Below are positions 1-11,099 of a stretch of DNA of 64,000 nt, in pieces. The DNA is from Aedes albopictus (taxonomy: Eukaryota; Arthropoda; Insecta; Diptera; Culicidae). Every line of letters begins with the position of its first letter. Position 1 is the stretch's first letter. The translations under genes and the position numbers were made by a program. The stretch is taken from contig NC_085138.1 in NCBI RefSeq assembly GCF_035046485.1, forward strand, positions 325,992,129 to 326,056,128, written 5' to 3'. The notes below the pieces were generated by a model. That model searched no databases. It was not told the DNA's origin and was given only the letters and a program-made list of their open reading frames with translations.

Positions 1-1523
1 AACATAATTAGAAAAGCACCAAGCGAAGTCGTATAATCATCGCAGTACGCAATTATGCGAATTCAGTTGACACTTTGCGAGTTCACTCGAACGCTTTTGC
101 GAATAAGCAAAGCTCGTCGCAACTCAACATAGGAATATCGTCTACTACGATGTAGTCATGCATTATAAAAGTTAATTTGCACTCTTATGTGAATTTACCA
201 GATGCATCGCAGTAAGTTCAAAAAACAACATCATATGCGATGAAAATTGTCCCTTAGTCGTACATATATGCGATAGTGACTTAAAATAGTACTTTATACG
301 ATATACAGCGTGCATCCTTATGCGATTCCTGGTTGTCTGGGTATATAAATATATAAAATATAAAGACGCTGTTCCAGAGCGCAAGTAATTGAAGAACTAA
401 GCATTTTCTGTTAATCATCTGATCGTGGTTTATTGAATCTTTCTTTGGATTCGGGCTAGACCCTACAACGAACGCCGAATGGTCATGTAGTCTTGTTATC
501 GCCGTTGGTTCCCAAGTAACATTTTAAGTTTTGTTCGGCTCTACAAGAGATCTTTATGACAAATTTTATAAAACTCGCAATAAAACTGATATATACATCA
601 AACCTCTTGATAACCTTTTTAAGAGCATCTTCCGGCTAAGTGGACCACTCTCGGAGAGGTTTTGCAAACCGCATCAAAAGTAGCAATAAAACCGTTTTAA
701 AACCTAGTAGAAAAATTTCCCATTCTCGATTGTTGTTGTTTTTTTTTTTTTCAACAAAAACTATGACAGCTCAAGATGCAGAGAAGATTCTTCGATGGCA
801 CGTAAAGTTCAGGACGATACATCATTCGTAAGTAGAAGCGGTCATTTCAAAGTAATATTTTAGTTGTTATTATGTTGGTAGTCTTATGCGCGTTCAATTT
901 TACCGTGAATATTGGGGTGGCAGAATCATAAAATTAATGCGCTTCAAAAATAGTGAATATTATTATCTTGGTTGATTTATTTCATTATCAATTTGTTTAT
1001 TTGGTAAAACTATCTCGAATCACAAGAAAACTCAGCAGAGAGATTTTATTTATGTGAGCATGTTATGGAAGGGGTGGCAAACTATCAATTCATTGCTAAT
1101 TTGAGCAAAATTAACTATTTTCCATTCACGTTAGCTAATTCTTCAATATGGCGACAACCATAATCAGCGAGAATAAAATGAATGCAAGTTTACTTTTATG
1201 ATGACCGCAATAAACCTAGAAATGTCGTAGTTCTGCTTTTCCACCAACAGATGTTGTTACTAATCGAACGGATCGCCATCTGTTGAGAGTTTGAACAGTT
1301 TTATTGTGGTAATAATGATTGCCAGAAGGTTTACAAATCGGAAAGTTTTGTTTACTCTTAAAATCTGTCTTTATGGATATCTTCAAGCATACTATAAAAC
1401 ATTTTATCAATGGTTTTCGTAAAAGCAGTCATAAAACTGCGAGTTTTAAATATTGCTGTGATAAAACCCTAATAAAAATCAAAGAAAACCAATCAGCAAT
1501 AAAATTGTTACTTGAGTTGTCCG
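1..1523. other. No gene recognised; unique AT-rich DNA
   Basis: I see no coding region, RNA gene or transposon terminus I can defend here. Open frames are under 85 codons with no recognisable motif. There is a poly-T run near 739-752. Confidence 0.5.
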
Positions 1524-1740
1524 TTACTGAGACAAAGCAAGCTTTTCAGTTTAGTGTTCTATGAGCACTTTCATAGTTCATAACTGAGAGCTTCCTCTGT
1601 CAATGACCATCTTGCATGTGTGTATATCATGTGGCAGGAACGAAGAGTGCAAGGAAGTCAAGGAAATTTTCATTTACGAAAAATTCCTGGACCGACCGGG
1701 AAGTGAACCCGTCACACTCAGCACGATCGTTCTGAATTCG
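1524..1740 (-). mobile_element. Partial Feilai-like tRNA-derived SINE
   Basis: On the minus strand the sequence matches the better copy at 2361-2638: the tail region (ACTGAGACAAAGC read on +), a central block (AACTGAGAGCTTCCTCTG), the GGAAGTCAAGGAAATTT block and a B-box remnant (GGGAAGTGAACCCGTCA on +). The tRNA-like head past about 1725 is degraded, so the pol III promoter is probably dead. Feilai is the abundant SINE of Aedes aegypti; the family assignment is from motif recognition. Confidence 0.75.
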
Positions 1741-2279
1741 TAAAACTTGTTCATGTTTAAAAATGATGGTTTCCCTTTCCCTACCATAGATTCCTCTTTA
1801 TATATTCATTACTTATGTAATATATACATTGCATCTACAGGTAGTTCAGTCTATTTCTTCTTCTCTCCATTTAAACATTATCTAATAATTATTGATGTTG
1901 AACTTACTGATATTTTACCCATGATTTTTTTCATAGATCAAAGGCTGTTCTTTCTAGTATCATTGCTAAAAGCCTATTCTTCCTAGTTTCATTATTTAAA
2001 TTGTTATTGACGATAAGTGTTGAAAAAGTTAAAAAAACAGATCCGTTTCCAGTTTCATAACTGTTAAATTGCAAATCGTCCTGATGAACATTCGGCCTAC
2101 TGATCATTCGGCATAATGACCCAGCATCCGTCAATATGTAACTCAAAGACTTTTTTCGGGAGCTCCTCTCATTATCTCATGCATCCCTCACTTGCTGCTA
2201 TTATAATTGACAAGCTTCAAAATCGTTTTTTGAGTCAAGAATTGGTTTTATAAAATGTCCCAATTTTGTCAGACTAAAA
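1741..2279. other. No feature recognised
   Basis: AT-rich, no ORF with a recognisable product and no repeat structure that I can delimit. Confidence 0.4.
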
Positions 2280-2287
2280 TGCTAGGG

Positions 2288-3186
2288 CAGAGCGTTCATG
2301 ATTAACAAAAAATTTAATCATGATTAATCATTGATGATTAAAATTTCAATTTCTGTGATTCTCCTCTCTTCTTGGCGTAACGTCCTCACTGGGACAAAGC
2401 CTGCTTCTCAGCTTAGTGTTCTATGAGCACTTCCACAGTTATTAACTGAGAGCTTCCTCTGCCAATGACCATTTTGCATGCGTATATCGTGTGGCAGATA
2501 CGAAGATACTCTATGCCCAAGGAAGTCAAGGAAATTTCCTTTACGAAAAGATCCTGGACCGACCGGGAATCGAACCCGTCACCCTCAGCATGGTCATGCT
2601 GAATACCCGTGCGTTTACCGCCTCGGCTATATGGCCCCCAATTTTGGTGATTATTGATTATGATTAATGATTAATTTGATTTTTAGGATGATTAAAGATT
2701 ATGATTAATGATTAAAATTGGTTTTATCTGTGATTATTGATTATGATTAATGATTAAAAATGGCTCATTGATTAAAAATCATGATTAATCAAGATTAATC
2801 AATCTTAAAAAACTGGAAATGATTAAAATATATTTATTGTTAAACATGTTTTTGAAGTTTCAAAAGTAAAAGGTAACTCTGTTCGTGAGATTTTTGAAAA
2901 AATAATCATAAATTATATTATTTAGAACAGCATTTGTATCAATTAAAATTGGATCATATATTTTATATGATGAATTATTTTTGGTGATGAATGATTAATG
3001 TTTGATTAATATTTTTTGTTATGATTATGATTACTGATTAATGATTAGATAGCTAAAACAGTGTGATTAAGATTAATGATTAATGATTAAATGAGATTTT
3101 TGTGTGATTATGATGAATGATTTTGATAAATCTTAATCATTAATCATTAATCATGATTAAATTTATGATTAATCATCAACGCTCTG
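2288..3186. mobile_element. hAT-like non-autonomous element made of GATTAATGATTA repeats
   Basis: The ends are inverted copies (CAGAGCGTTCATGATTA on the left; the reverse complement of the right end reads CAGAGCGTTGATGATTA). Similarity between the ends continues for about 50 bp. An 8-bp direct repeat TGCTAGGG lies immediately outside both ends (2280-2287 and 3187-3194). An 8-bp target duplication and a CAGAG terminus fit the hAT superfamily. There is no transposase. The interior is almost wholly permutations of GATTAATGATTAAT on both strands, interrupted by a SINE at 2361-2638. Without the SINE and its duplicated target the element is about 610 bp. It must have moved with transposase supplied elsewhere. 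Confidence 0.8.
2361..2638 (-). mobile_element. Feilai-like SINE, near full length
   Basis: Read on minus, it opens with a tRNA-like head (GCCATATAGCCGAGGCGGT, A-box region) and a B box (GGTTCGATTCC). The body follows and the end is AAGAAGAG-rich. It lies inside the hAT-like element. Probable 14-bp target duplication: CAATTTCTGTGATT at 2347-2360 against CAATTTTGGTGATT at 2639-2652, two mismatches. The SINE is therefore younger than its host element. Confidence 0.85.
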
Positions 3187-3191
3187 TGCTA

Positions 3192-4381
3192 GGGTAAGGG
3201 AGATATTTTGGACCCCTTTAGGAAGTGGATGAACAATTCAGCGAAAAAAAAAGTTCCCACTTAAAAATATGAATAATTTCAGTAGGCATTACGTAAAGCA
3301 ACATGTTTTCTGTCGAAAAAGGCCATACAGAACTCAAAATTGATGTAGTAAATACAAGAAATATAAAAACTCCTGAAGGATCTCGGGCTTCTATTTTGGA
3401 CCACCTGATTTTATTTTGGACCACCAAGTGCACATATTTTGGCCCACCAAATTAAACTTCAATTGATTGATGAAATGAAAGCCACCTCAGTAAAAATTTA
3501 AACATAGTTAAAACTACGTGAAGTTTCCTTCTTTTCTATTCATTTTTTGAGGCAGGGAACGTTTGAAAAATACGTAACGATAAAAACAGATGAAATTTTG
3601 TTGCAATTACCAGTTTTTACGCATTGTTGTATGATGTTTCATAAAAAATGTTATGCAAAACGTGTATTTATTAACTATTGCATGACGTCAGTCACCATGC
3701 ATAAATTACGTAACGCTTCATAGAAGTGTGAAAGTCTAGTGATTTTGCTAAATATAAAGGCGTTCCACGCTTATTGTAATGAGTTGTTAGAACAAATCGA
3801 ACCCACAACAATCTCATTGTTAAAATAACGTATAGCAACTCAGATCACGGGAGGTCCCAACTTATTCTATTTATCTGTTTTTAGAGAACATTACATTGAC
3901 ATGAATATTTTCTCCCTTTAGAATGAACTGGAGAGATGGATCTGACAGGTGGTACAAAATATGTCCACATCTGATTATGTTGAACATATTTAGGCCATAC
4001 CTTAAACCACCGTTTTAGTAAATATTATCGCTCCACCAAGGTTAAGAACAGTTTGTATTGAGTTCTTACAAGGCCCTAACTACATTCACATGAAATAAAT
4101 ATAAAATTTAATACCTCTTCGAGGCCGACCACAAATTTGTCACCTTCTTTGTTTTTGGTGCTTTTCCGTGCGTTTCATTGTGAGTGAAAACATATTCTCT
4201 ATATTTGATACTGAGCAGCATATATTTAACTGACATTTAAAATAAAGGTCATCACATAGTTGAATACTTTTCGTGTTCCAATAAAAAATTACCAAGATTT
4301 AGTAGAGATTATGTGATAAATGTCATAAAACTCCCTAGGTGGGCCAAAATACCTGCAAGGTTCAAAATACCTCCACTACCC
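3192..4381. mobile_element. Candidate 1.2-kb TIR element, TA-flanked, no transposase
   Basis: The left end GGGTAAGGGAGATATTTTGG matches the reverse complement of the right end (GGGTAGTGGAGGTATTTTGA). TA lies outside both ends (3190-3191 and 4382-4383). Subterminal copies of 'TTTTGGACCACC' occur near 3412-3450 and again, inverted, near 4339-4368. No ORF longer than about 70 codons is present, so it is non-autonomous. TA flanks suggest the Tc1/mariner group, but TA duplications are hard to prove by eye. Confidence 0.55.
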
Positions 4382-4753
4382 TATTACAAGAGCTGACAAA
4401 AGTCCTCACTGTAATGAGTTGCATATGTTAATCCCTAATTTTCGTACTGCAATTGAATTCAAATTTTCGTGCTGTAAAGTCAATTCTAGAGTCAATGTGG
4501 CCAGGACGTTTGTGGCATGTTGTATGTGTACCTTGAAAATCATAATTTCCAACTTTTCTACTACTGATGTAATGGAAGCCTTTTCTCGATACATTATAAA
4601 AGTAAAGAGTGTGTTCCATGGATGTGGCATTAAGTAATTTTAAATGCATCGGCGGCTCAACCAAAGGGCTCTATCCTCGCTCTACATACCTAATTCCTCC
4701 GTATCGAGCCGACTCTTCCAAAGAAATGCACACTTGGGGGGCGGGATGCAGTA
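4382..4753. other. No gene recognised
   Basis: Overlapping 70-80-codon frames occur on both strands here. None shows a domain or composition that would support a gene. Confidence 0.4.
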
Positions 4754-4756
4754 TAA

Positions 4757-4918
4757 GGGGCTGTCCATAAACCACGTGGTCATGAGAGGGGGGGGGGGGG
4801 TTCGGCCGATGACCATTTTGTATGGACAAATATTTTTTTTTGTATGGACTTATGACCACGCGGGGGGGGGGGGTTGAAAATTCCCAAAAAAATGACCACG
4901 TGGTTTGTGGACAGCCCC
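4757..4918. mobile_element. PIF/Harbinger-like MITE with poly-G blocks
   Basis: Inverted ends GGGGCTGTCCATAAACCACG and its complement, about 25 bp, with direct repeat TAA outside both (4754-4756 and 4919-4921). Two runs of 11-14 G lie inside either end. A TWA target and GG-rich ends fit PIF/Harbinger MITEs. Four relatives lie at 17,777, 26,602, 31,326 and 50,326. Confidence 0.8.
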
Positions 4919-4921
4919 TAA

Positions 4922-6304
4922 TGCTGCACAAATTGTTCTTAAAACTATGAGAACTGGAGCTGCTGGAATCCCTTGAATGCATCACAGGAATTTAACGAGA
5001 CACGGTCGCCGCGTTCGTTGTTACCATTAACGTCGTTGCGTTTTGTAGCAGCAGCAGCAGCATCAGCAACAGCATCGAACTGGAGCAGGATACTATCCAT
5101 CATCCCTACTAACTGTCGTCGTCGTGATCTAGATCTGAACATGGTTGGACGCCGGACGGTGATGAGTGCTTGCTTCAATTTCAATTTAATTTTATCGTCG
5201 AAAAACAACTGGGTATAAAATTATTTTAATGGCCACAATTGGATGACGATACACGGTGGACGCTCAGTTCACGACTCGCTTTTGTTCACAAGGGTCATTG
5301 CTCACTTATTGGCCGGCAAGCGCATTTTTAGACCACACTGTCCATTACTGCGGGTCAAGAAACCACCACCAAGGACTAATTTCACTTACAGAGAAATTAT
5401 TTTTTATGATCGATGATGAGCAGGATTGTCGATTAATACACATACACATTATGTGCGTTTCGATTGAAGGAGTGGCTATTGGCGGAGCGGTTGTACAGCA
5501 GTAAATGACTCAGTCGTGCTTTGTAAGAATGGATTACAATCAACTTGATGTGATTTTAATAAGACGTCCTGGTTCAAGGTTAACGAATCCTTCTTCTTAC
5601 AAGCACATCTCTATCCAATAGCTAAAACAAATCTATCAGCCCATGGGAACACCCTAATAAAAATAAATTATACACTGCCGATTGGGTGAATGATTGTACC
5701 ATTCCATGTATGATCAAGATGATAGCCCGAAAGGGTTGTTAAACACGTTGTATCATATTTTTATATTATTCTATAGATTTAAAAATATTGGGTATCGGAA
5801 TATATATTTTTTTTTGTAATTACGTTGCGAAAGTGATTGTTTTTCTATCGGCTAAAAGGTGGCAAAATGGCCTACTTTTCCATATTTGAACAAGTGTGTC
5901 AAAAAGTACTACTTTTCAGCATTCGTAAGTGTGCCGCAAAGTATTACATTTCAGCACTGTTGCTTAAATGACCAATTTGACGTTAATTTTTCACTCAGTT
6001 TCAATGCCAATAAATCAAAACTGCCGAAAGTCTATCCCTTCCATGTCTAGGAACTTCCCGCAAGTCATTTACGGTGTTGTAGATGCTCTGCTCTTTGATT
6101 GAAAATTGCCAGACTGAACTGGATGGAAGCTTGAAAATTTGTGTCAGTCATATCGACGGCCTACTAAATTGCCTACTTGATCGGAAACATTAGCTAATAC
6201 ACGCGGTCGCCAGCTTGCATGTTTTCTCGGTATGCGTTTGTGCAGGAAGTGAGGATTGTATTTACTCGATGGCTGTTTTTCGTAATTACATAAAACTTTG
6301 TATT
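4922..6304. other. Unique DNA; no supported gene
   Basis: A GC-richer patch at about 4,970-5,210 has short open frames on both strands with an alanine run from a GCA repeat (5,049-5,068). I cannot tell an exon from noncoding DNA here. The remainder is AT-rich and featureless. Confidence 0.35.
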
Positions 6305-6421
6305 CAACTCGTTGCAAAACTTGTTTTTTTCAGCACTCGTCATATTTATCCAACTCGACAAGGCTCGTTGGATAAATATATGACTCGTGCTGAAAAAAAC
6401 ATCATTTTGCAACTTGTTGCA
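6305..6421. repeat. Palindromic foldback repeat
   Basis: A long imperfect inverted repeat: GCACTCGTCATATTTATCC at about 6332-6350 pairs with GGATAAATATATGACTCGTG further on, and outer GTTGCAAAACTTG pairs with a GCAACTTGTTGC-type end. A single diverged arm of the same repeat lies near 10,318-10,385 (GCACGAGTCGTACATTTATC). Confidence 0.6.
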
Positions 6422-6479
6422 TAAATCACTATTTGCCCTTCCATACATGTTAGAAAATAGCTTCTTAGTGAAATTGGGT

Positions 6480-6665
6480 TCTTTAGGGGTATCCAGATTA
6501 TTGCATAGTTGGAAACTCCGTCCAAAAATTAGTCGAAATCCAAAATTTCATCATTTTCGGTGACCGGGAACTATTTTTTAAATGCATTTAAAGTTTGTAT
6601 GGAGAAAATTTTTTTGGTCGGGGTGAACTGTCACTTTATCGATTGAACTGTCATTCTATCCACGG
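6480..6665. repeat. Dispersed repeat, copy 1 of 2
   Basis: Shares a ~110-bp block with 21,870-22,010: CGAAATCCAAA, a TTTTCGGTGACCGGGAACTA-like core and AAGTTTGTATGGAG. Family unknown; no terminal structure seen. Confidence 0.45.
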
Positions 6666-7229
6666 AAATTAAAACTGTTTTGTTTATTTAACCATCAAAA
6701 CAAAGGAATTGGAACGCAATAAAATCATCTAATACTCAGAAAAATGAGCTCTTTCGATTAGGCTAAAGAAAATGGCAATATTTAATTCACTAAACAACCC
6801 AATTGGGAATTGTTTCCTCCCAACTGGCTATAAGAAAACCACCACCGTGATTTTTTCGATATTTGTATTCCCTCATAAATAAAATAAAAAATATTTTTCA
6901 TTTTTTCGAATGAGTGTAATCAGTACAAGATACTTTCTGTTTGTGTTTGGTCTCCCATATCCGTAAGAGATTATTTTGCAACTCCAAATCATAACGAGCA
7001 TAATGCACACAACGTGGGAGTGCAGCATATTAGCCGATTTTTCCGCATGTGCTAAAATGTTGCATAATGTATTATATAATAACTAGCTGACCCGACGTGG
7101 CCAACCACGTTAGCTAGGAAAAGATTGTTTTTAAAATTCCAGTTACACTTCTTCACCGCAACACTTTTTCACATAAACGTCTTTTGGTTCACAAAATACT
7201 GCCCAGTAGATTCGTACGCTTTTATATAG

Positions 7230-8655
7230 TAGAAAAGAGAGTTCCAGTGTTTTCTAGAATATTCAGCCTGTAACGTTCTTGAGAACATTCCAGAATTTCT
7301 CTCCAGAATGCTTCTCTCTTGAACGTTTACTAATCTCCAGAAAGTTCTCGAAATTTAATGAATTTTGATGTTCCAGAACTTTTTAGAAGGTCCATTTTAT
7401 ATTTTTTTCATGAACCTCACCAACTCCCCGAACATTCTCGGCATTAAAAAATATGTTCCAGAAAATTCCAAAAGGTTCGTTTTCTTATTCTTTCTGCTGC
7501 TTCTAACGTTTAAGCAGCTTCTAAAAAGTTCCAGTTATTTAAAGCATTTTGGTGTTCCAGAATAGGTTTTTCTGTTTTTTGGAACGTTTTGTAGCTTCCA
7601 GAAATATCTCAAAAATTTTATGGATTGGGTTGTTCCAGAACATTCTTGAAGTCTATTTTTCTTTTTATTCTTGTTTTCGGGACGTCCAATAACTTCTCGA
7701 AAGTTCTGAGAATCTTAAGAATTTTTATGATCTAGAACATACCCGTAGATTGTTATTCTTCTTTTTTAAACATTCAGTAAATAGTTAACACTTAGCGTTA
7801 GCGTTAGCGTAGTTACGGTATACTCTTCTTTTTTAAACATTCAGTAACCTCCAGAAAGTTCTCGAAATTTGATGTAATTTGAATTTCCCAAACATCCCAA
7901 AAGGTGTTTTGTTCTTTCTTGGACAATTTTTAATTTCCAGCAAGTTCTCGAAATTAAAAAGGTTTTACAGAACATTCCAGAAGGTTCTTCTTTCTCCTTT
8001 TGAAACTTTTAGTAGCTTACAGAAAGTCAACCGTATTTGAGAAAGTGTGATAATCCAGAACATCTCAGATGGTTATTTCACGTTTGGAACACAAGTTTCT
8101 GGTAGTTTTATAAATTTTAATGTTCCAGAACATTCGAGAAGGCTTTTATTTGCTTTTTTGCTTGTTCCCTAGCTTCCATAATGTTTTCTAAATTTTCTAA
8201 AGTTTTATAATGTTGAGAACATTCTAGAAGGTTCTTTTCTAAAAAGTTGAATAATTTAGAAGTGATCAATAGAAAAGGAAGTTAATAGCTGCGGAAGAGC
8301 TCATAGACAGAAGCTCATAGCTGAGAAGCAGGCTTTGTCCCAGTGGAGATGTTATGCCAAGAAAAAGAAGAAGAAGATGTTCCATAATGCTGCAGAAAGT
8401 TCTTCCCCTCGTTTTGAAGCGTCCAGAAATTTCAAAGAGATTCTCGAAACTTGAAGAAGTAACAAACTCCAGAACATTCTAAAACGTTCTTTTCCTTTTT
8501 CTTGAAACTTTCAGCAACTTCCAGAAAGTTCTTGAAATTTTTAGAATATTGATGTTCTAGAATATTCCAGAAGGTTCATCTTTTTATTTCTGGAAAGTCA
8601 AAAAACATCAAGACAGTTCTCGTAATTTTTAGAAATTTGATACAACTATGGTGAA
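7230..8655. repeat. Degenerate ~100-bp tandem array
   Basis: The order TTCCAGAACATTC, AGAAGGTTC, a T-rich stretch, GAAAC(G/T)TTTAGTAGCTTCCAG, AAAGTTCTCGAAATTT recurs roughly every 90-110 bp, about a dozen times, with heavy divergence. A short (TTAGCG)n tract occurs near 7,794-7,809. A SINE tail interrupts it near 8,300. Confidence 0.65.
8296..8373 (+). mobile_element. 3' fragment of a Feilai-like SINE
   Basis: AGCTGAGAAGCAGGCTTTGTC, CCAGTGGAGATGTTATGCC and an AAGAAGAAGAAGA tail match the 3' end of the copy at 2361-2638 in the opposite orientation. The head is missing, as is usual for a 5'-truncated retroposition. Confidence 0.7.
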
Positions 8656-8739
8656 ACATTCCAACGAAACATTGCAAAGCGTTACGGACAGACAGACAGA
8701 TAACGTTGGGCTTTTATATATATGATGCATATTACGCAA

Positions 8740-10260
8740 CACTTTTCGATGCCAAAGAAGATTTTCTAAGCTTGGAAGTTCTTCCATGGAGTTTTTGAAA
8801 AATTGAGACTTTTTTGAGCATTCTACAGATGTTTCTCTGAAAATTCTTCAAAGGTGTTCTCCAAAAATTTTTTGCAAACTTTCTTCTGCGATCCCTGCAA
8901 AAAACCTGCAAGGATTTCTTTAATTACTCCTACAGTTCCGAAAAATCTACTGGAATTCCTTCAGAAGTTGCTTTAACTATTCCTTCGGGTATTTTTTTGA
9001 GAAGTTTTTTCAGAGAAGCTAACTACTAAAAATCCTTGAAGGAATTTCCAAAGAAATCTCTGGAGGATTGTCTCCTGGTGATGCCTTTGGAGAAGGCTTT
9101 AGAATTTTTTCTGAAGGGATTTCTGGATAATTCCTGAAGTAATTTCTGAAGGAATTCCCGAATGAGTGCCAATGAATATATCCGAAGAAACTTCTTAATA
9201 ATAAGTTAAAAAAGCATGAGAAATTTCAAGAAGAACTCTGGAAGTGATTTCTAGAAAAAAATTACTAGTGAAATTTCTGGACGGATTCTGTGGAGGAATT
9301 TCTGAAGGAATCATTCAACACACCCCTGAAAAAAAAAAAAATAAAAAAATTAAGAAATCTTTTAAACTGGAAGAACTGGAAAACCCTCTGCAGGTATTCA
9401 TAGATCATTTTTTTGAAAATGCCAAGGAATAGATTCTGGACTCTGGAGGTATTGCTGAGTTAAACTTTGGGGAATTCCTGAAACATCAACGGAAAATTTT
9501 CTGAAAGGATCCCTGGATAAAAAACTGAATAAATCCTAAGGATAGATGCCAACATATGAGTTGGGGGGCGTACATAGCATCCCAAAATTGAAGAAAATAA
9601 CAGTAAAAATAATTGCAGTAGTTTTCATGTAAATATGTCTGGTTTGGTAGTTCATCGTCGAATCATCCGGATTTAATTAATTTTGAGAGGCATCTCTCAA
9701 AACCTCTAAAGGAATTTCTAAATAAATTTCAGAGACGATCTCTGAATACATGGAGCAATACCTAAAGGAACTTGCGGATAAATTCCAACAAAAAAAAATT
9801 TGAACGAGTTTTTTGGGAAAATGTCTGAATTACTTTCCTTTTAGTACCTACAGGATTTTTAAATTATTTATTCTTAACTGCATCTTTTGAAAACAATGTT
9901 TGGAGAATTGTTGGAGAAACCTCTGAAGAAATTCCTAGATGAACTTTTTGAGAAATTCCAGAACAGTTCCTGGAGACATCCCAAAGAAAAACTCCTGGAA
10001 AAAAAATCTGATAACATTGAGGAATTCCTTCAGAAATGCTTGAAGAATTATTTGAAGGAAAACATCCACCAACTTCTGTAGAAATCATAAAAAGGAAATC
10101 CTTTGAGACATTTCTTAAGAAACTTTTGATAATGACCGAAGGAAAATTCCTGAAAGAAACTCTGGTGGAGTCTTTGGAGAAATTTTCTAGCGGTGTCCCT
10201 GGAGGCAATTGTGGACAAAATTTTAAGGAAGTACATGGGAATTTATAAACGAAATTCCTG
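8740..10260. repeat. Degenerate GGAATTTCTGAAGGAA-type array
   Basis: Short-period repetition of GAATTTCTG(G/A)AGGAAT, GATTTCTGAA and CTGGAGGAATT words, diverged and partly palindromic. Long open frames here (for example 9,864-10,208 on minus) are a by-product of stop-poor repeats, rich in F, S, E and K with no domain. The same kind of sequence recurs at 11.1-11.6, 28.5-30.7, 32.3-33.4, 35.5-37.0, 39.4-41.0, 56.9-57.8 and 58.5-59.2 kb. Confidence 0.6.
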
Positions 10261-10702
10261 TGAGAATGCTTTTTTCTTACCTAATTGTAGAAAAATTACG
10301 TAATAGTAGTTTACGCAACAAGGTGCAGAATGAAGATTTTTACAGCACGAGTCGTACATTTATCCAACGAGGCTTGCCGATATCAAGGACTGTTAAGTTC
10401 TGGTAATTCAAGGACTCACGTGCATTCTTATTACAGAACACATTCTCTAATTTGACAGAGTTTAGCAACTAGCCTAAAGTCCTGGGTTTTTCTCTGTTAT
10501 CCTGGGTCTAAACTAGAAGCAAAACATGGATGGGGCTAGAGTTCCGATGCATGGATAAATATCAGTACCACCGTTTTGTTATTCTCAGAATTCAAATAGA
10601 TGTGTTTGATTAGGGGCGCTCTTTCACTGGGATTCAAATCTCTATGATAACGGGACCTTTTCATCGCAATCGATTTTTTGCACCTCTGGGATAACAAAAC
10701 AG
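10261..10702. other. No gene; one diverged arm of the 6.3-kb palindrome
   Basis: Around 10,318-10,385 one arm of the repeat seen at 6,305-6,421 is recognisable (GCACGAGTCGTACATTTATC). The rest shows nothing I can name. Confidence 0.4.
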
Positions 10703-10857
10703 CCCAGACAACCACTAATCGTATAAGATGTTGCATAAGATGATAAAGTGGAGGCCATATGCGTGCATGCCTCCATTTAGGCGCATGTAAAATGTACGCA
10801 TATCGCCTCCACTTTAACATCTTATTCAACATTTTATACGATCGTTGGTTGACTGGG
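10703..10857. mobile_element. Palindromic MITE, CCCAGACAACCA ends
   Basis: The left arm CCCAGACAACCACTAATCGT pairs with the reverse complement of the right arm (CCCAGTCAACCAACGATCGT). Pairing continues through GTGGAGGC(C/G)ATATGCG, so nearly the whole 155 bp folds into one hairpin. A clear target duplication was not found. Confidence 0.7.
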
Positions 10858-11099
10858 AGGAACTGTACAGAAATCTATGCTTCATTCCCTCTAAATGACA
10901 ATGGAGTAGTACGACATGCACTAAATACTAAGGATACGGGTAATGCCACAAAAGATCTAAATACTGGTCGCAGTGGCTCACCCGAACAGAAAAAAAAACG
11001 CATTCAACGATTTTTATATATAAAACTGTTATGTAAAGTTTACACATTTTACACATGGCAAAAATGAGGCAATTTTACAATAAGTTTTATCTAGTATGC
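10858..11099. other. No feature recognised
   Basis: Only frames formed by extension of the adjacent MITE are open here. Confidence 0.3.

Larger units (their letters stand above)
7081..8724 (+). repeat. ACTAGCTG...CAGACAGACAG interspersed repeat, expanded copy
   Basis: It begins AACTAGCTGACCCGACGTGG and finishes GGACAGACAGACAGATAACG followed by TTTATATATAT. The same start and end bracket the short copy at 34,880-35,160. Between them here lies a long tandem array (7,230-8,655). I know this start/end pair as a widespread insect repeat type but cannot name its class from sequence alone. Confidence 0.55.

Noticed and set aside
2361..2638. Genuine tRNA gene on minus
   Set aside because: A and B boxes are present, but the sequence has no complete cloverleaf and continues into a SINE body with a duplicated target.
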